From Seriola aureovittata (taxonomy: Eukaryota; Chordata; Actinopteri; Carangiformes; Carangidae), in assembly GCF_021018895.1 (NCBI RefSeq), contig NC_079377.1, positions 20,810,001 to 20,874,000 of the forward strand: a stretch of 64,000 nucleotides of DNA, in the 5' to 3' direction. The notes below the pieces were generated by a model. That model worked only from the letters and a program-made list of their open reading frames with translations. It ran no database searches and had not been told where the DNA came from. The first letter of the stretch is position 1. Each line of letters starts with the position of its first letter. Shown here in pieces: positions 59,201-64,000 of the stretch. A program made the translations under genes and the position numbers.

Positions 59201-60563
59201 AGTCAGGGACACTGGACATTCATAGTCCAGCTGCTGCTTCCCATCAGTGAAGGTCACGGCCATGGGAATTAGCTCTCGAGTCACCAACACTGTATACACC
59301 TGACAGTTAGAGTCAGATTTAATTTAAAAAATGCACCACTGTAGCAGGACAGCACAGCCTTACAGAATCTAAAACAATCCAAACCATCTGTATTCAATTT
59401 GTATTGACCTATATACTATTATTCATGAATGTGGAACAAGTGTGTGAAACTTTTAAATATAAGATTAGTGTAGGTCACAAGGTAGGTAGGTAGGCAAAGA
59501 TGAGGTGAGCTGCAAAGCTATGAAGGTATTTTGAAATATAATTTAATCACTTCATTGTGGTAATCAAACACACATAAAGCCGTGCATCATATCATTAACG
59601 CCTATATGATAATGAGCAGTCGTCTATTCATGTCTCATCCTACCTGTGAATTACTGCCATCTGCTGAACAGACTGAGATCTCCACCACAGTGTCTCCAAA
59701 ATTCAGATGGACTGGTTGTGAGCTGTCTGACCCATTCACGGTAACTTTTATGTTTTTGTCTGGCACCGTGGGAAGCAGTGTCACGGCATTACAGTGAAAG
59801 GGAACAATACCTGGTGATAAAAGTTTACAATGAGGGCAACAGAAATCAGCAACATCAAGAAAAAGAAATATTATCTAATATTTCTAATGCTCAGAAATGT
59901 GTTATTGTATATAAATATTTTTTTCTGCATCTTTTGATAGAAGAATTACGATCAAAGGATATAGTTACTCATGTATTAACTTTTAATGTATTAGTGTATT
60001 TACTACATTAAAATGAACAATGGCAAAACAAGGCAGTATAACTCTAATATAACCTGCTTAACCCAGTGTGGCAGTTCAGGTGATAGTAAATTAAGCCTGG
60101 ACTCACTATTGTATTCGTAGATTTTCCTACAAAATGCAGGATGAAGTGGAATATCTCCGTCCACAGTGAGATTACTGAGCTCTGCAATCTTTGCAGACAG
60201 CTTGGTGATTTCCACGCAGTATTTCTTTATGGTGCCATCCTCAGCTACCACCTCGATTTCTACTCTGTTCAACCCATCATTCAGTTTAATGCTGCTGGAA
60301 CCGTCACCAAAGAGCTGAAATCATTATAAAAAAACGAGGTTAAATTAACGTATTAGCTGACAAATCAGAGGTAAATGTCACATCATTTACTGCACAGTAC
60401 TCACAATACTGTATGAAGCCCCAGAGTCACTAGTGAGCAGGTTCAGAGTCACTTTATTGACACTGCTCTCCACTGTCACTTTGTAGTCTGTAACTTCCGG
60501 AGTGAAGGCTGGATGGAGCTTCCCACGAGACACAGAGAGCTTCTCCAAATCACAGTTGTCCAT
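48479..60563 (-). CDS. Unnamed 1105-aa protein: two cadherin-like beta-sandwiches, U-box-like segment, TPR-type repeats; 20 exons
   Basis: I cannot name this gene. Minus-strand exons: 60563-60405, 60314-60107, 59810-59644, 59299-59169, 58874-58708, 57917-57832, 57464-57384, 56761-56647, 55110-54935, 54742-54521, 53854-53652, 53359-53237, 52684-52550, 52308-52059, 51884-51683, 51404-51155, 50735-50617, 50140-49980, 49510-49288, 48618-48479. They total 3318 nt and every phase closes. Residues about 6-92 and 97-188 match the cadherin-like beta-sandwich family (Pfam PF12733), for example LEKLSVSRGKLHPAF and IEVVAEDGTIKKYCVEIT. Residues 204-255 resemble a U-box (YECPVSLTAF, HIFSRPYIETLTRRSK, DCPL). 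TPR-like helices lie near 382-420, 518-590, 752-800 and 950-1010. Residues 845-900 are basic, RG- and Ala/Pro-rich. No signal peptide or transmembrane helix is evident, so it is probably cytosolic or nuclear. The intron after exon 8 uses a GC donor. The gene structure is secure; the function is unknown. Confidence 0.88.
53171..53227. repeat. (CA)n microsatellite next to the exon 12 donor of the unnamed gene
   Basis: On the transcribed (minus) strand it reads GTGT..., beginning about 10 nt after the exon 12 donor (AAGAG|gtgtgc). Confidence 0.95.
55111..56646 (-). other. Intron 8 of the unnamed gene, probable GC-AG intron
   Basis: On the minus strand exon 8 ends CCAG|gcatgt and exon 9 begins ttttcacag|GGGAC. 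Joining them gives Pro-Gly-Asp in frame. The only GT nearby (gcat|gtaata, three to four bases on) would shift the frame. No other exon is seen inside. The intron is AT-rich. Confidence 0.65.
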
Positions 60564-61918
60564 GTTTCAAGCCTCTTTTCTGGTTTCGTTGTGTTCAGCT
60601 ACAGTACAACAGTGTATACGGTCCAACTGTTGTCCCTGACACATCCCGGCACACTCAGCTTCATTTACCGTACTGACGCCCCGGGTTACCATAGTAACGC
60701 GAGCACCTACATTGCCTTCAGGCATTATGTTACCACGAGCAACATTAGCTGTTAGCAGGAAATATTTTAAACGCATTTTCTCTAACTAACAACAAAACCC
60801 AAGCTTAATTTTTTGCTATAGAAGTCAATACAGAGGGGAAGCACTGGTAGACACCTGTGGTTGTTGATCAATGTGCCGAAAATAGTTTTGGTAGATACTC
60901 TTGTGAAAACTCCAGGGGGTGCAACCTTTACTGTTAAAAGAGCCATATAGTTATACTATATATAAATTAACTATAGTTTATTGCATTTATGAAATTATAG
61001 AACTACAAAAAACTGTTGATATTTTAATATCGTTTTTGCCTGTTATAACAAAGGAAAACACCAGACTCTTATGAATAGGATAAAAAACACTGGCACGTGT
61101 ATGCCTACTTTTAAATAGAACACAGAACTATGCAGGCCTATTTGAGTCCTTCTCTTATTTGTGAAGGATCAAAAAAATAAATAAAACATATAGCTACAGA
61201 CTTTTTTTTTCTTATTTGGATTTATCCATGGTTAGCTTACCGGGGGTCCGAAACTAAAGATTACCTGTTAAAAGCCGTTAACGAGCTCTTTCGTTCTTCC
61301 AAACGGCAGACGGCAGTAGAGTGCAGAAGACTAGGACCAGGACGCTGAAGTTAGCTTCCGATTGGGCTTTTAGGGGGAACGTTACATGAAAAAAGTTATA
61401 ACACTAGACCACAGCATTAAGGCTTTACAGCGCTTTTCACATCAAGAAGTGGATTAAAAAAGGAGAATTTGTCACTGAGTAATGTAATTTCAATTTCTCT
61501 TAATTTTTGCTTAACTGGCAAATCGGAGGATACAAATCAGAAACTAACTTCAGCGACGTTGGTATTTTTTTTGACGTAATTTCCTGTCTTCTAAAGCGTG
61601 CTGCCTGTTAGAAGGTAAAACAGAAATGTTCAACGTTAAATACCGTAAGATTCAGGTTCGAGTGAACCTGTATTGCCGTTAAACAAGTAATACATTTTGC
61701 TTCATTAATAGTTTATAATTGTCAGTACGGTAAATTTCTACACACATAAACGCTCGGCTTTTTATCTGTTAGCAACATGTGCAAGCTGTATGATTAGCTA
61801 CTTAGCTAGCAGTACAAATTTGAAAGTGAGCCTTTTTGCTATTGTTTTAAAATCTAATGAAAGTCATGTTACAACAGAGCTACATAACATTGTATGACAT
61901 TAATTGTCTTCCAGGGAA
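60564..61918. promoter_or_regulatory. Divergent promoter region of the unnamed gene and c1d
   Basis: 1.36 kb separate the two start codons. A plausible non-coding first exon of c1d ends at a donor-like AGAAG|gtaaaa at about 61613. A matching acceptor (ccag|GGAAATG) lies at 61911-61914, just before the start codon. Transcription of c1d would therefore begin near 61.3-61.6 kb. No TATA box can be assigned with confidence. Confidence 0.45.
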
Positions 61919-63636
61919 ATGGCAGCGGACATGAAGACGGAGGACTACCCTCATGAGATAGACGAACAGCTCACAGGCTTCGACTCCTCCGTCTCTTCTG
62001 TCAAAACCATGTTAGAGAAATTGATGTCGATGCCTAGAAATGACCTGCTGCAAAAGGTAGGCTGAAGCAAGCAGACACAGCCATGAACTACACCAGAAAA
62101 ACAAAGACAGAATTAATGCTCCTAGTTACACATTTGACAAGTCAAAATGTCACTTGTGATGAGTCTACATCACAGACCAATTTATAGATAACATCATATG
62201 CAAACATATTTTTTTGTTTTGACTTGTATCGGTGGTGAAACAGAGAAAATTTCATTTGAGTTTTTGAAACGTGATGCTCCTGCTCCGCAAAAATATCACA
62301 TAGAACTAGTGTGTCCATCCATCCATTATTCAATCTGTCGAGGGTTGCAGGGGGGTTGGAGTCTCTCCCATCTCACACTGGGCAAAAGGCAGGGTACACC
62401 CCTGAACAGGTTACCAGTCTATCAAAGGGCTAATACACATCTAGACTCCTCTATCATGAGTTTGCTATTTACCAGTTCATTAGCAGAGTAACATTTTTCA
62501 TGCTAAACCTGCAGTAATCCAGACCATATGATGCTGGTGTGTAACAAGCAGTCTGTGATGTAATGTAGGTCAACATAGTGCACATGAGCACAATTTTTAC
62601 TTTTGGCTTGTCAAACTGGTAATGACATTTTTGTGATTGCAGGATTTTGAATCCTTTTTATACAGCTGGTTTGAATTAAACAAAATCTGGTTTATTGACA
62701 GCTGGATCCTTTGGATCAAGCCAAGCTGGACCTGATGTCTGCCTACACCCTCAATTCATTATTCTGGAGTAAGTTTTATGGATTCCTTGTAATCACATAA
62801 TTATCCATATCATTGTTTTTCTTACTCTTTCTAAATTTGTCTTTAGATTCACTGTGGCTGATTTAAATTAGCAATACTTTATGTGATTTATGATTGCTCA
62901 ATGAGTTATGGCACATACCATATACATGTGACATTATCTATGTATCTACCAAAAAATCAAAAATGCTAAAACATAAAGCTACTGTACCATATATGAAAAC
63001 AGACAATAGCAGAACAGTGGCAGCGACTAAGTGCCAGCAATACAATGTAATTTCAGATGTAAGGAAATGACAGTGGTATAATGATGCCAGACACAGCCTT
63101 TGAGACCCTGGGCTTAGACTGAATATTTTTTATTTGCTTATGACACTGTGAGATATAAAGACAAAAGCTTGTCTTTGAAAATAATGTATCCCAGAGAAAC
63201 CTGTATTGAATATGTATTGATTTTGAATCAACATACAATACATGCTGTCTTACTTTTGGTCTCATTTACAGTGTACTTGGTTACACAAGGAGTAAATCCC
63301 AGAGAACATGGAATCAAGCAAGAATTGGTATGTACTGTATCTTTTCTCTGGACTGTCTTTGAAGTAATCACTTTTTCCTCACTATTTACGTGCATTGTCT
63401 AATTTGTCTGTACCTGTTCTATTCTTCAGGAGCGAATAAGGACTTACATGAACAGAGTGAAGGAGATCACTGACAAGAAGAAAGCTGCCCGTTTAGATAA
63501 AGGCGCTGCTGCACGCTTCCTCAGGAATGCTCTCTATGATCCAGAGGAAAAAGAATCGAGAAAAAGAACAGGATCCAAGAAAGCAGCCAACACACCAGCT
63601 GACACCCCACAGTCAAAGCGTCCAAAGCAGAGCTGA
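61919..63636 (+). CDS. c1d: C1D nuclear receptor corepressor / exosome cofactor, complete, 4 coding exons
   Basis: C1D (yeast Rrp47/Lrp1) belongs to the Sas10/Utp3/C1D family. It partners the nuclear exosome nuclease EXOSC10 in rRNA 3'-end processing and also binds DNA-PK and nuclear receptors. Coding exons are 61919-62056, 62702-62768, 63272-63327 and 63430-63636, giving 468 nt and 155 aa (141 in human). Junctions are in phase with good GT-AG signals. The Sas10/C1D helical domain covers residues about 15-100, with [18 protein letters not shown] and [20 protein letters not shown]. The C-terminal tail is lysine/arginine-rich ([18 protein letters not shown]), suiting RNA binding and nuclear import. 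The 3'UTR runs past the window edge. The identification is firm. Confidence 0.95.
62311..62446. mobile_element. Fragment of a common fish interspersed repeat in c1d intron
   Basis: The order is 'ccatccatccatta', 'ggttgcaggggggttgga', 'cactgggcaaaaggcaggg' with 'tacacccctgaacagg', then 'accagtctatcaaagggc'. This matches a dispersed element frequent in teleost introns. It is short, diverged and non-coding. Family recall is from memory. Confidence 0.6.
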
Positions 63637-64000
63637 AATTAAGGAGGATCTGTACAGTCCTTGCAGTTTGCACCACTTACTGGGGCAGCAAACACTGGAG
63701 TTAACTTTGCTCACAAGACATTTTCTAAGACTGTTTGATAAGGCATCATATAAGACAACTTGAGACAACAAAATATACTTTGGTGTTCATCTGGGTTGCT
63801 CATCGGTCAGGATCATAGCTTGGAGTCAGCAAATGTTGCTAGATGTAGTAGAAACACAAGACTAACTAAATGCTATCTACAACACACCATCCAGGTTTTT
63901 CTGAACATATTTCTGGACAATGATGCTGGCAACTGCTCTAGAATTTAATGGATATGTCAAAAATGTTTTTTTTGTATTAAGGAGAAATGTTAATACCTGT
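63637..64000 (+). other. c1d: c1d 3'UTR (partial)
   Basis: AT-rich sequence following the c1d stop. No AATAAA is reached before the window ends, so the transcript continues past 64000. Open frames here have no recognisable product. Confidence 0.6.

Noticed and set aside
1..64000. tRNA genes, rRNA genes, CRISPR arrays, prophage or operons
   Set aside because: None were seen. The tRNA-like words near 20.1-20.2 kb do not complete a cloverleaf, and the sequence is clearly vertebrate.

Overview
The window is vertebrate nuclear DNA, almost certainly from a teleost fish and probably a spiny-rayed (percomorph) one. The evidence is spliced genes with GT-AG introns, dense CA/GT, CT/GA and AAAT microsatellites, decayed interspersed repeats of types common in percomorph genomes, and proteins that read as fish versions of vertebrate families. 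There are no bacterial-type operons, and almost all of the longer open frames outside exons are chance.

Seven protein genes can be read, and I rebuilt their exons from splice sites and reading phase. From left to right: (1) kcnq5, first coding exon only, minus strand (1614-1954), continuing off the left edge. (2) cnrip1, plus, 3 coding exons, 162 aa (4362-8385). (3) ppp3r1 (calcineurin B), plus, 6 exons, 170 aa (12490-37392), with two introns of about 10 kb and a 2.3 kb 3'UTR. (4) pno1, minus, 7 exons, 248 aa (40090-42964). (5) wdr92/dnaaf10, plus, 8 exons, 358 aa (43370-47670). (6) A large gene I cannot name, minus, 20 exons, 1105 aa (48479-60563). It encodes two cadherin-like beta-sandwich domains, a U-box-like segment, TPR-type helical repeats and a basic RG/Ala/Pro-rich linker. 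(7) c1d, plus, 4 coding exons, 155 aa (61919-63636).

The order and relative strands of cnrip1, ppp3r1, pno1, wdr92 and c1d match the human 2p14 block as I remember it. The exceptions are kcnq5 at the left end and the unnamed gene between wdr92 and c1d. Head-to-head pairs (kcnq5/cnrip1, pno1/wdr92, unnamed/c1d) alternate with tail-to-tail pairs (ppp3r1/pno1, wdr92/unnamed). The pno1/wdr92 pair has only 405 bp between start codons and probably shares a promoter. pno1 and c1d both act in ribosome/exosome RNA processing, wdr92 in axonemal dynein assembly, ppp3r1 and cnrip1 in Ca2+/receptor signalling and kcnq5 in K+ conductance. They are linked by conserved synteny and not by one pathway.

The non-coding remainder holds a decayed non-LTR retrotransposon (17.7-18.2 kb), several MITE-like or other fish repeats, a roughly 49-bp minisatellite, a compound GT/minisatellite array, some strong palindromes and many microsatellites. 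The unnamed 20-exon gene is the best candidate for an undescribed system: its domain combination is unusual, it has one probable GC-AG intron, and I recall no mammalian counterpart at this position.
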